Positions 31,501 through 43,700 of a stretch of DNA of 64,000 nucleotides are shown one piece after another. The notes under the pieces are model-generated. The model did not search any database, was not told where the DNA came from, and saw nothing but the letters and a program-made list of their open reading frames with translations. Positions within the stretch are counted from its first letter, which is position 1; every line of letters starts with the position of its first letter. The position numbers and the translations under genes were made by a program. Source of the DNA: Symbiodinium natans (taxonomy: Eukaryota > Sar > Dinophyceae > Suessiales > Symbiodiniaceae); contig CAJNDS010000274.1 of NCBI GenBank assembly GCA_905221605.1, positions 116,900-180,899 on the forward strand, in the 5' to 3' direction.

Positions 31501-34500
31501 CATCTCCCCAGGCAGCCCCCTCGGGGTCCCCCCAGGATACCACGGAGCCATCATGCAGGATCGCGGCAAAGGCGCTGTCTGTAGCCTGGATATGGTGGAC
31601 ATTCTTCAGCTGATCTTGAACATGAGCAGCATCACCGCCAAACATAGGGCTGCCCCACACCACGACAGACCCGTCGCTGCGGATCGCGGCAAAAGCACCG
31701 AGGGAGGACTGAACTTCACGCACATGGCGCAGCTGATCTTGCACGGAGCGGCTGTCACCTGTAGGGTTTAGGGTTTAGGGTTTAGGGTTTAGGGTTTAGG
31801 GTTTAGGGTTTAGGGCGGCGGCAATACTAGGGGAATCTAAATGGACTGATGGGGAGGGGCCTTGTACATGATGGAACCTACTGGGAGTATCGAGTGGACT
31901 CGACTGTTTTCGACAGCCCGTACCTCCCCAAGCAGGATCACCCCAGGTGACGACCTTCCCATCGCTAAGGATCGCGGCAAATGCAGCAGAAGATGCTTGG
32001 ATGTGGCACACGCTCTGCAGTTGGCTTTGAACGTCTGTGGAGACACCACCGGATTCCTAGGCTCCAAAACCTTCCAAGTCAGATCCCCTGGCAAGGCCAA
32101 TATTAATGAAAACAGGTCCACTTTAAAAACATCCCAGGGTCCTACCTGGAATCTGACCCGCCCCAGGTGATGACAGATCCATCGGCCAAGATGGCGGCAA
32201 AAGCTCGGTGAGTGGCTTGGATATGCTGCACCTTCTTCAACTGGTCTTGCACGGCCCGGCTGCCGCCACCAAAATCCTCACTCCCCCATGTTACGACAGA
32301 TCCATCCTCCAAGATGGCGGCAAAGGCTCGGTGAGTTGCTTGGATGCACTGCACGCCCTTTAGCTGGTCCTGCACCGCCGTAGAGTCACCCCCCGCATCC
32401 GCGTCGCCCCAAGTCACGACCGTTCCATCACCCAGGATGGCGGCAAACGCGTCGTAAGAAGCCTAGCTGCTGAGTACCCTGGGCCCACAAAGGTTAACTG
32501 CTCAATTATGGTTAGGCTATGTTAGGCTTCTATATCCCGAAAGGTAAAAGGTTACTTGCTCAGCTACTAAGGTAGCCTGAATGTGCTTCACATTCTTGAG
32601 CTCCCTCTGCACCAGAGTGCTGTCACCACCCCTGTCTGGGTTCCCCCAAGTGACGACGGACCCATCACCCCGTGTTGCAGCAAAGGCCCCGTAAGAGCCT
32701 TGGACGTGTTGCACGTTCCTCAGCTCATGTTGTACATGGTCACAGTTACCGCCGAATCTAGGATTGCCCCAGGCCACGACCGAGCCATCGTCCAAAATTG
32801 CAGCAAACGACAGACACCGAGAATGGATTTGCCGCACATGCTTAAGCCGCTCTTGCACGGAGCTGCTATCACCACCATAGTTCGGATGGCCCCAAGTTGC
32901 AACAGCGCCATCACTCAGGATGGCTGCGGCAGCGTTGAAGTTCGCTGCTACTTGAACACGGCCCACGTGCCAGGTTAGTAAGACACCAGGATGGAGTCCA
33001 CATTCTCGGACGGTTGCGCTGACATCCAGCACACGACATGCAGAGTCCAGTAGCCTCCCCCTGTCGGTTGTAAAAGCCGTCTGAACCTTCCGCTTGAACG
33101 TATCTATAGTTGAATCCAGCTCGGCTTCAAGATGTAAAGCCCTGCCGCTTAAGAGGGCGACCTGCACAGTGACCGACATGATGCGGGGGGGGCAATCGGA
33201 ATGCGTCGCACCTGCGGTCTGCGTCACCCTGAGTCAACCTAGGAATACACAGTGTGCCCTTTCTGGTTTAAAGGGTCTTATAAAACCCTGAAACCTTGAA
33301 CCTAAACCCTAAACCCTAAACCCTAAACCCTAAACCCTAAACCCCAATATCCCATACCCAAAACCCCCCAACCCTAAACCCGAAACCCTGAAACCCTGAA
33401 ACCCTCAAACCTTAACCCTAAACCGTAAACCCTAAACCAAAAACCCTAAACCCCTGAAACCCTGAAACCCTGAACCCTGAAACCCTGAAACCTAAACCCT
33501 AAACCCTAAACCCAAGACCCAAAACCCTAAACCCCAGAACCCCATACGCAAAACTCCCAAACCCTAAACCCTAAACCCTAAATCCGAAACCCTGAAACCC
33601 TGAAACCCTGAAACCTTAACCCTAAACCCTGAAACCCTGAAAACGTAAACCTTGAACCCTAAACCCTAAACTTTAAACCCTAAACCAATCCCTGAAAAGC
33701 CTCTAGTGTCCAGATGAGCCCCGGGCCAGCTGGGCCACCTTAACATCGGCCCTGGCACTGGCTGACTGGTTTAGGGTTTAGGGTTTAGGGTTCAGAGTTT
33801 AGGGTTCAGGGTTCAGAGTTTAGGGTTTAGGGATTCGGGTGGTTCTTGAAGGGGAATTATAGAGAATGAGGTACCCTACATGAACCCTAAAGCCTAACCC
33901 TAAACCCCAAAACCGAACAAGGTTCAGGGCCTAATTCATCTTGGGCTGCTTTGTTGCAGGGTGTTTGGGGAGTTTGGGGAAAGAGGCTTATAGGGTTTAA
34001 AACCCTACCGGGGTCTGCCGGCTGCACTTGCGTGCAGGTGCTCTGAGCGGCATTTAGGCCTTGAGGGTTTAGGGTTTAGGAGTTGAGGGTTTTGGGGGGT
34101 AATTACTAGAGCTTGAGCCGTACCTTAAGCTTGAGCTTCTCAGGGCAGAAGGATTCCGGTTTAGGGTTTAGGGTTTAGGGTTTAGGGTTTACGGGCTTCG
34201 GGGTTCGGTCTTCCCACATGTAGTATCCCTTGGTCCTGCTGCGTCACAGAAGAACCTGCCCCAGGAAAGACCAAAACACCAACGGCTTAGTTCATCCCAA
34301 ACCCCTTAGGTAGGTTGTGACAACTGAAATTGAAAACATGACAAATCCTAAATCTGATGCTTCTTCAAGGTACTTCTTTACTACGCCTAACCTGTCCGCC
34401 GCTAAGCCGAATAAACCCTAAACCCTAAACCCTAAACCCTAAACCCTAAACCCTAAACCCTAAACCCTAAACCCTAAGAAGCTACGGCTTGCTGTTGTTG

Positions 34501-34742
34501 GTTGCAGATTATGAAGCCTCGGTCCCCGTGGCCTAAACCCCAAGCCTTACGCCCTAAGCCCCAGGCCCTAAACCCTAAACCCTAAACCCTAAACCCTAAA
34601 CCCTAAACCCTAAACCCTAAACCCTAAACCCTAAACCCTAAGCCGAATCAAGCCCTGAACCCTCAACCCTCCGGGTCCTCAGGTTCCGCTTGAAGGTGGC
34701 GAAGATGATTTTCCGCTGGCCGGGCTTGAACCCATCGATAAA
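15638..34742 (-). CDS. TOP2: TOP2 exons 24-34: winged helix, catalytic tyrosine, tower start
   Basis: Exons 34678-34742 ([19 protein letters not shown]..), 33727-33751 (ADVKVAQL), 27340-27376 ([12 protein letters not shown]), 26288-26300 (a 13-nt exon, part of GEASL), 25157-25193 ([12 protein letters not shown]), 24061-24129 ([18 protein letters not shown]..), 19011-19046 ([12 protein letters not shown]), 17415-17471 ([19 protein letters not shown]), 16814-16863 ([16 protein letters not shown]), 16347-16374 (KWYMPVIPM) and 15638-15705 ([20 protein letters not shown]..). The Tyr of RYIYT is the DNA-linking residue. Two junctions span introns of 5.0 and 6.35 kb that hold other genes. The 3' limit of the last exon is uncertain. 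Confidence 0.93.
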
Positions 34743-37700
34743 CTCGGACGCGAAGAGGTGTAGTTTAGGGTTCCGGGGTTTAGGGTTTAGGGTTCCGGGG
34801 TTTAGGCTTTCAGGAACCGGGGTTTAGGGTGGAGGGGTTTAGGGGTTTAGGGCGTAAGGCTTAGGGTTCCGGAGTATCGGGTTTTGGGAAGATCCCAGGC
34901 ACGCTTGTTGACATTTGGGGCACGAAGGGTTGTGCGACAAAAAGGAGCGCACGCAGGTGGAAAGGGAACTTGCGAAAAAGGATCCTGGGAATTTAGGGTC
35001 TGTAGGACGTGGGATTTTCGGGCCTTAGGGATTTCAGGGTTTGGGTTCAGGCTTTGGTACGAAGCAAACCTTCGCCACCATTAACCTTTCGGTAAATCGC
35101 CTGAAAAACTGGTCAGAAGTATGATCCGCTTAAACCCACATGTGAAATTCCCAAGGGGCCTACCTAAAACCCCAGGCCAGTTGGAGACAACTGATCAAGT
35201 CTGCCTGTAATCGCTGTCATCTTGCGGGTGAATCAGCTTGAAACTGCAGTACCTGCCGTCGGCTTTCCGACGCGTGCAGACGGCCCACGCCATCTCGCTT
35301 CTGCCTTTTGCTCCAGTACGTCTCCCGTCGAGCAGAAGCGTTGTTCCAAGCTGGACAGCGGAAGAAGGGGCCAGGCAAATAGCTCCAATCGGGAGCTTCC
35401 GGGATGGCCGTGTCCTCCGACTAATGAACCTCTGGTCTCCTTGGCTTCTTGCGCCCTGCGGCGAACAAACTTCTTGGGCTCCGTGTCCTCTGCTAGACTT
35501 CAGTTCCCTCCCCCCCCCCCTTGTGGTCCCTGTGGTTGGGGTGGGTGGGGTTTTAAGGCTTAGGGGTTTGAGGGCTTTAGGGCTTTAGGGTTTTAGGGTT
35601 GTGGAGCTTTTGGGGCTTAGGGTTTTCAAGGTTTTGTGGGTTTTGCATGGGGTTTGAAAGGGTTTTAAGGGTCTTAAGGGTCTGTTCAGGGTTGCAGGTC
35701 TTAGGGTTTGGGGCTTAAGGGTATAGAGTTTAGGGCATGAGGGGGGGGGGGGTGAGGGTGAGGGAATGGGGGGGGGGGTTTCAGGTAGGGGGGATACACA
35801 GGGGGATACCAGGGACTGCTGACGCGGCGGAACCCTTTATTCCCCCTTCCAACACCACCCATTTCCTTACCCTAAACCTACCTGATTTACAGATAGCCCT
35901 AAACCCTATTTCCCCAACACCTCAAACTCCGAAACCCTACACCCCAAACCCCAAAACCCTAAACCCTAAGCCCTAGGTTCTCAGCCCTAAACCCTAAACC
36001 AAAAAAAACTAGAAGAGGGATGGCCCGAAAGCATCGATTTGCCGTGCGTTGGCTCCATGCAGTTGACTCTTTGCAGCCGAAGTGTATGCACTTGGACAAA
36101 TGTATGCACTTACATGGTTGCATAGTCACTTGTGCACTGCACTTGTCTACTGGACGTGTATGCACTTGAACTGCATGGCATTCAAGTGTGTGGAGTTGAA
36201 TGCCATGCACTTGTGGTCAACTCTATACACTTCATCGGCATTGATTACAACGCCGAGCTCCGATGCTTCCACGGTGTAATGCGTTTGTACTACAAAAGTC
36301 GACTTTCCAGGCATGTTTTGGAACCAGCGAATTCGGGGACCATGCTATTTGCGATGGTTTTGGAACCAGCGAATTCGGCGACCATGGTACTTGCGATGGT
36401 TTTGGAACCACGATATTTACGAGGTTTTCGAGGCCCCGGAATTCGAGTCCATGATATTTGCGAGTTTTTCGAGGAATTCGAGTCCCACGATATTTGCGAT
36501 GGTTTCGACATCCCGGAATTCGAGTCCCACGATATTTGCGAGGTTTTCGAGGCCCCGGAATTCGAGTCCCACGATATTTGCAAGGGTTTCGAGGAATTCG
36601 GGTCCCACGATATTTGCGATGGTTTCGACATCCCGGAATTCGAGTCCCGCGATATTTGCGAGGTTTTCGAGGCCCCGGAATTCGAGTCCCACGAAATTTG
36701 CGAGTTTTTCGAGGAATTCGAGTCCCACGATATTTGCGATGGCTTGGACGTCCCGGAATTCGAGTCCCACATGTCCGTGAATTCGGGGACCATGGTATTT
36801 GCGATGGTTTTGGAGCCAGCGAATTCGGGGACCATGGTATTTGCGATGCTTTTGGAAGAGCGAATTCGGGGACCATGGTTTTCGCGATGGTTTTTGGAAC
36901 CAGCGAATTCGGGGACCATGGTATTTGCGATGGTTTTGGAACCAGCGAATACGGGGACCATGGTGTTTGCGATGGTTTTGGAAACAGCGAATTCGAGGAC
37001 CATGGTATTTGCCATCGATGGTTTTGGAACCAGCGAATTCGGTGACCATGGTATTTGCGATGGCTTTGGAACAACCAGCAAAAGACAAAAACATCCCCGT
37101 GTCTTCACGCGCGCGGAAGTCCGTTACCATGCTATTTGCGGTGTTTTCAAGCTCCCAGATGTCGGTTACCGTGCTATTTGCGGTGTTTTTCAAGCGCCCA
37201 GATGTCCGTTACCATGCTATTTGCGGTGTTTTTCAGGCGCCCAGATAGACACAAAGAAACGTAAAAAAAACGACGGTTTTAGCACCGCGACCACGCCGAA
37301 ACCCGCAGAGGGTTGTCCGCGGCCACAAAGAAACGTAAAACAAAACGACGGTTTTGGCACCGCGACCACGCCGAAACCCGCAGAGGGTTGTCCGCGCAAA
37401 TCAAGAAACGTAAAAAAAAAACGACGGTTTTAGCACCGCGACCACGCCGAAACCCGCAGAGGGTTGCAATCCCGATTGGCGATGTCAACCAAGCCCGCCG
37501 CCTTAGAAAGAGTAATTTTAATTTAGAAATCTAGGACTGGGTACGAAGGTCTAGTAAATTCTACGTAAATCTAGAAATTTGTATTCACTGATTACTAAAG
37601 CTCTATGCAATTCACTCTATGCAATTCACTCTATGCACTTCCCTCTATGCACTTCACTCTATGCACTTCACTCTATGCACTTCACTCTATGCACTTCACT

Positions 37701-40700
37701 CTATGCACTTCACTGCACTTCACTCTGTGCACTTCACTCTGTGCACTTGCCTCTATGCACTTCACTCTATGCACTTTGCTCTATGCGCTTCACTCTATGC
37801 ACTTCGCTCTATGCACTTCACTCTATGCACTTCGCTCTATGCACTTCACTCTATGCACTTCACTCTATGCACTTCACTCTATGCACTTCACTCTATGCAC
37901 TTCACTCTATGCACTTCACTCTATGCACTTCACTCTATGCACTTCAGTCTATGTTGTTGTGTCAGGGGGCTCCGCACGGAAGAACCCTTCGCGATGCTTT
38001 CGGGAACTATTCCTACACAAACCCTCAACTCAAACCTAAGCAGATGATGAAGCCCTAAACCTTAATCCCCCCCCCCCCCCCCCCCTAACCAAAAGAGCCT
38101 CAGGCCATTAACCCTAAAACCCTAAACCCTAAACCCTAAACCCTAAACCCTAAACCCTAAACTTGGCCCTAAACGCTTTCTCAAGCCCCGCACGCAAGGG
38201 ATGGATCGCAGGACGTCGTAGCGGGAGAAGCAGACGAGCTCCTGTGGTGAAATGTTGAAAGCAAAAGCCCTAAACCCTAAACCCTAAACCCTAAACCCTA
38301 AACCCCAAACGCTAGAAACCCTGAATTCTCAAAGCATAAGTACCCTAGACCCTGAGCCCTGCTAGGTTTCTTCGTGGTAGACAAGGCTCTGTCATGCAAA
38401 GTTGGAACTCAAGAAAACCCGAAACCCTAAACCTAAACCCTAAGCCCTAAACCCTAAACCCTGAACCCTGAACCCTAAACCCTAAACCCTGAACCCTAAA
38501 CCCTAGACCCTAAACCCTAAATCCTAAACCCTAAACCCTAAACCCTTCCTCTGGGCTTTTTCGTGCGGAGGCTTCAGGTCGAACCCTCAGTCCCCACGAG
38601 CGGCTCCTTGTTCACGAAGTCCGAGTATGTCACCGTGTCTCTCGAGTGGTCCACCGCCTAAGGGGTCATGCGGGCTTAGGGTTAAGTTCCCCTAGGCCCT
38701 AAACCCTCAACCCTAAACCCTAAACCCTAAACCCTAAACCCTTACCCACGTTCCCACCCTAAACCCATAACCCTAAACCCTAAACCCCTCCAGGAGCTCA
38801 ACCGGTTAGTTACGGCTTTCACCTGATGCCAGCAGTTCGAGTCGCAGGCGTCTCCATCCTTGTAGCAGTTGATCCACTCCTTCCGGGCACAGGGTTTAGG
38901 GTTTAGGGTTAGGGTTTAGGGTTTAGGGTTTAGGGTTTAGGGTTTAGGGTTTATGGTTTAGGGTTTAGGGTTTAGGGTTTCGGGTTTAGGGTGAGTTTCT
39001 CTTGGGGCATAAGGCAGGGATAAGTGGCTTTACCGAACAGGGATGGGGTTTCAGCTTGGGAATTCGTGGGTTTAGATGCGACCTCGTGAATTTTGGTGAG
39101 TGTAGATGGGATTCTTTGAGTTTTTCATGAATCAAATCAATGAGCATACACATGGAATGTGCTTGCGGGGATTCTAGAAAACAAAAGCCTTACTTCATGT
39201 AGTGTGTCCCCTTTAGGGTTTATATAAGGTTAGGGTTGGGGGCTTCGGGTAACCCTAAACCCTGAACCCTCAACCTTAAACCCTAAACCCTAACCCCCCC
39301 CCCAAAAAAAAAAAAAAAGTCCCAAAGTCCCTTGCGGCCACCTTCCGGTCGTCTGCGCGCTTCTTGTTGAAGGCAAGGTCGATAAGCTCGTCATCGCGGG
39401 CGCCGGTCCACTTGAAGAACATCCTGGCTGAGTTGGGGGCTCAGGGCTCAGGGAAGGGTTTGGGTTTAGGGTTGAGGGTTTAGGGTTTAGGGTTTGGGCA
39501 AAGGAGGTGAAAACCTCAATTTTCGAAAAAACCCACCCCCCCCCCCCCCCCCCGACCCCTACCCCCACCCTACCCCCCCCTCCCCCCCCCTACCCCCCCC
39601 CCCCGCCCCCCCTACCCCCCCCCGTGTTCAACAATTGATGGGCTGCCCTGCCTTCAAGCTGGCTTCAGCTCCTGTTTGGGTCTGGTGCTACTCCCCCCCC
39701 CCCCCAACGTTTCACAGAGGCTCAAGCAACTCAACTCTTGGATCCTTTGAGCTGACGAGCGTGTTTAAACCTTTCAACTATGCTCCAGCGGGGTCGGCGG
39801 CTTGAGCCGGAGGCTCTTAAATTAGTTTGCGCGTCTGGGGTGTTGGAGTTTCACGTGTTTTTTTTCGCCAAGCTTGCGGCTCTAGGGTCTTAAACTTTCT
39901 TGTTGGCGGGAGGGATTGGGAGCTTTCTACATAAATAAATATGTATATATATATACATTATATATATATATGTATGTATTTGTACACACCCACCTGATTT
40001 CTACACCTTAAACCGATGCACTCTGACTCAACAGATGTTGCTGACCTGGACTAGATGCCCAATGCACTGCTTGTCTCAGCACAAGGCTCAGAAGAGCACA
40101 AAGAAGAGCCCTTTGGGGTTTACCAAGGGTTCTCGGGTTAAAGGTTTAGGCAGCATTTGGGAGTGGCACATCTTTGTCAAAATGCACGACACGTTTCTCT
40201 GCCTAGAAATGTTTGAGAATTTGTGGGTTTGGGGTGTAGGATTTCAGGGCTATAGCCTAAGTAATACCTGGGGACTCCTTGCTTCAAAAACCTCGCACAA
40301 AGGGCCCCTCTCAATTAGGGCTTAGGGTTGAGGGCAGCCCTAAACCCCCAACTCCAAACCTTCAACCCCCACCCACCACCCTCCCGCTAAACCCTCAACG
40401 CTGGCGCCTATGGTCGCGGATGTTCTTGAAGTACTCCTTGCCCTCCTTGGCGGTAGAGGTACCCAGACCTGCCAGCTGGTCTTTTTTAGAGCAGGTTTAG
40501 GGCCTAGAGAGGGTTTCTCATGAGTGCCCCCTCTATACTACCCCCCCCCCCCCCCCCCTAGGTTCCCCCGTTAAATAGCCTTGATAAGGCTTGTTTATCC
40601 CTAAATAATAGCCTTAATTATGGGGGGAACCTAGGGGGGGTGCATGGGGGGGGGGGGGGGGGTCGTAGTAGGGGAACCCATGAGTTTAGAGCGTTGGATT

Positions 40701-43700
40701 CGTTCGTAAGATGTAGGGAATCAACACCGTTGTAGGGCATAGGCATTGAAGAACTTAGCCAGGAACCCTACAGGCCCCAAGCTTCACAAGCGGCGAACCT
40801 CGTAACCCTGTTCAATGCCACTTTCTTCGCTTGAGGCTTAGAGTTTGGGGTTTGCGGTGCTGCCACGAGGGAACCCCTAAAACCCTCAACTCTGTGCAAA
40901 GGTCCGAAACACTAGACCATAAACACCCTAAGCCCGAAACCCTAAACCCTAAACGAGTTGAGGGCTCCGGGAGGTGTGCTTTTAGTTCGTCATCCGAGAA
41001 ACGACGCTTCAAGGTACGATAAGTACACCTCACTTGTCCTGGCCAACCAAGGCTTGCAGGCGTCGGGGAATTAGGGCATTCATCAAAACCCTACGAACCC
41101 TATAAACCCTAAACCCTAAACCCTAAACCCTGCACCCTGAAGAACTCACAGTTGGAGCACCAACCACAAGCATGAGAACCCCCAACAACAGCGCAAATCT
41201 CCGACCCAGAGGATGAAGAGTCTAGGGCCTGGGGCTTGGGGGTCGCAATGACACTAAACCCTAAACCCTAAACCCTAAACCCTAAACCCTAAACCCTAAA
41301 CCCTAAACCCTAAACCCTAAACCCTAAACCCTAAACCCTAAACCTAAACCCTACACCCTGCACCCTAGCTCCGTGGCCTTTGTAGTACTTTGTGGTCCAT
41401 CCTTTACCTCCATTGTGCTTCTCCTGGCGGCGACAAGAACCGTGCTGGAGAGTGAGCCACACAGGCTTAGGCTTTAGGGTTTCGGGTTTAGGGAGCCCGG
41501 AGAGTGAGCCACACAGCACAGCGTCCAACGAAAGAAATGGCTTAGGGTTTAGGGTTAGTGTTTGTGGTTTTGGGGTTTAGGGTTTAGGAGTCAGGGTGTT
41601 AGGGTTTCGGGTTTAGGGCTTCAGGTTCAGGGTTCGGGGTTTAGGGTGTAGGGTTTAGGGTTTAGGGCTTTGGGCTTAGGGAACCCAAAGCGCTGCCTGG
41701 AAGGCTTTGCTCCCTCCTAAGGGCTGCTTTACCTGCCTTTGCATCCAGAAGTATGACTCCCAGGACAGGTTCCGAAACCCTAAACCCTAAACCCTAATCC
41801 CTTAACCTCAAACTCAAACCCTAAACCCTATACCCTGAACACTAATCCCTCGAACCCAGAACCCGAAACCCTTTTTAGCCATAAACCCTTTTCGGTACCA
41901 CCTGGCAATGCGAACGAAGTACTGATTATCTCTGTGCGTCTTGAAACCAAGGCCCTGAAACCAGACAAGCCCCCATAAGCCCCCTTTCACCCCAATACAC
42001 CCCAAAGCCCTTTCCATAGACCACGTCCAAACCTACAAACTAAACCCTCAACCCTGAACCCTCAACCCTAAACCCTAAACCCTAAATACTAAACCCTGAA
42101 CCCTAAACCCTCGACCGCCTTCCAGGCTTCGTAGTCAACCACGCTGAAGAACTGCAGTTCTTGGGCACCTGGTTGAAGGAATCGGGCTGTATAGGGTTTT
42201 GGATTTGAGGGTTTTAGGGCTGCAGGGTTGAGGCTTTAGGGCTTTAGGGTTTTAATGTGGTCTCCTGATTAGTGTGGGCCCCCCCCCCCCCCCCCCACCC
42301 CCCCCTACCCTCCCCCCCCCGCACCCCCCCCCCCACCAAAAAAATTCCCCCCCCAAAACTAATTTTCGGCCCGGGCCCCCCCCCCCCCCCCCCCCACCGG
42401 CTCCTCTTCATTTCCTCTTCGCTCCTCTTCCCTCTCCTCTTCCTCTCCTCTTCCTCTTTTAGGTAATTACGCCCAGGTAAGCTCAGATAAGCTCAGCTCA
42501 GGTAAGCTCAGGAAAGCTCAGGTAAGCTCAGTAATTAAAGCCCATGCCCGAAAAAACTTTTCATTATTGGAGGGGGGCAACCGAATTTTTGTCCCCTGAA
42601 TAATTTTTTGAAAACTTTTCATTATTGGAGGGGTCCACACTAATCAGGAGACCACATTAGGGTTTAGGATTTGAGGGATTTAGGGTCTAGGCCTGGAACG
42701 TCCGTGTACCGAAATGGGGGCGCATACCTGAGAACTCAGGGACCAAGCATTCATGCTGTTGAGGTACATAGACCCCTGAACCCTAAACCCTAAACCCTAA
42801 ACCCTAAACCCTAAACCCCCAAAACTCTGATCCCTTTGGGCTGCGGAGTCTAGAGGCGAATCGAGCCTCGGACATCAGGGCTTGGGAAAGTTAAAGTGAA
42901 GCCACACAGGCTCCCCTTCCCAAAACCCTCGAACCTAAACCCTAAACCCTAAACCCTAAACCCTAAACCCTAAACCCTAAACCCTAAACCCTAAACCCTA
43001 AACCCTAAACCCTAAACCCTAAAAATAGAAATTGGGGGGCAGGGGCCTTAGGACTTCGAACCCGACAACGTCCGAAGCCCAAAACCCCTGTTACAGCCTT
43101 CGGGACGTCACTTTTGGGTGGTCGTTGAGAAGATGATACGATGATTATGGTCGTCATGGCGACGATCATTAGGGTTTAGGTTTTGGGGTTTAGGGTTTAG
43201 GGTTTAGGGTTTAGGGCCTGGTGAGAAGACTTCTATTGTTACAGTTGTCTAATCTGTCTCGAACTTGTCGCTCAGAATAAGGTTGCTGGCTCCCTTAGCG
43301 ACCTCACGAAGCTCAAGATACGGGTTTAGGATTCTGAGTTTCTTGGTAGCCCAGAAAAGCGTATCATAAAAGGGTACCTTTCTGGTGGTTTCTTTACTTT
43401 GTAAGCGAACCACGAACCAACAAAAAAGGTAAACGGTACCACCGACCCCCGAACCCCGAGACCTAAAGCCAAGTTCGTCATGCACGTGTTCCAAGGGTGA
43501 GGCCCTTTGTGACCTTCACAATGGGCGTGATAAACTCCTTCCTGGGCAGGCACCATAGATGAACCCTAAACTCTAAACCTTTCAACCCTATATACCCGGA
43601 ACCCCAAAACGATTCCATTCCTTTACGTTGGGTTGAGGACATGCAGGGCTGAGGGTCAAGCCCATGGTTTCGGGTTGAGGAAGGAGGGCTTGAGGGGTGT

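Larger units (their letters stand above)
28811..31699. repeat. Recent tandem duplication, two ~1.4-kb units
   Basis: Unit 1 (28811-30278) and unit 2 (30279-31699) are almost identical through family A, C and B elements and two RCC1 exons. The junction lies inside exon 4 of the UBL-RCC1 gene, with CC microhomology. They differ mainly in telomere-like arrays: eight TTTAGGG at 28829-28884 versus none at 30296; seven versus three CCCTAAA inside the C element; four versus five at 29865 and 31275. Confidence 0.93.
27377..33726 (-). other. 6.35-kb TOP2 intron containing UBL-RCC1 gene and its partial duplicate
   Basis: Joins [14 protein letters not shown], with GCC[C/G]G at both ends. It carries family F (28010-28126), C, B (28647-28759) and A elements, a (CCCCTATACA)n tract (27533-27600), and the tandem duplication. 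Array-only or unassigned stretches: 27420-28000 and 28260-28640. Confidence 0.85.
34743..38193 (-). other. 3.45-kb TOP2 intron with satellite block
   Basis: Joins [16 protein letters not shown]. Holds telomere-like repeats, an unassigned GC-rich stretch open on both strands (35220-35520), and the satellite block 36080-37950. Confidence 0.8.

Noticed and set aside
36132-37433. 433-codon plus-strand ORF with repeated ESHDIC/FGDHGIC units as a protein gene
   Set aside because: Most other frames across the same satellite are also open, the frame changes subfamily mid-way, and the block lies in a TOP2 intron on the other strand.
37597-37952. CRISPR-like array
   Set aside because: Units are head-to-tail without distinct spacers; the host is eukaryotic.
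37579-38058. Three plus-strand ORFs of 142-159 codons
   Set aside because: They are the three frames of a 14-bp minisatellite.
39494-39805. Proline-rich ORF
   Set aside because: Produced by C runs; the real coding here is the TOP2 exon 39342-39423 on the other strand.
41691-41790. Island [13 protein letters not shown] as a TOP2 exon
   Set aside because: TOP2 exons 42116-42168 and 41378-41444 join in phase directly; inserting it is not needed.
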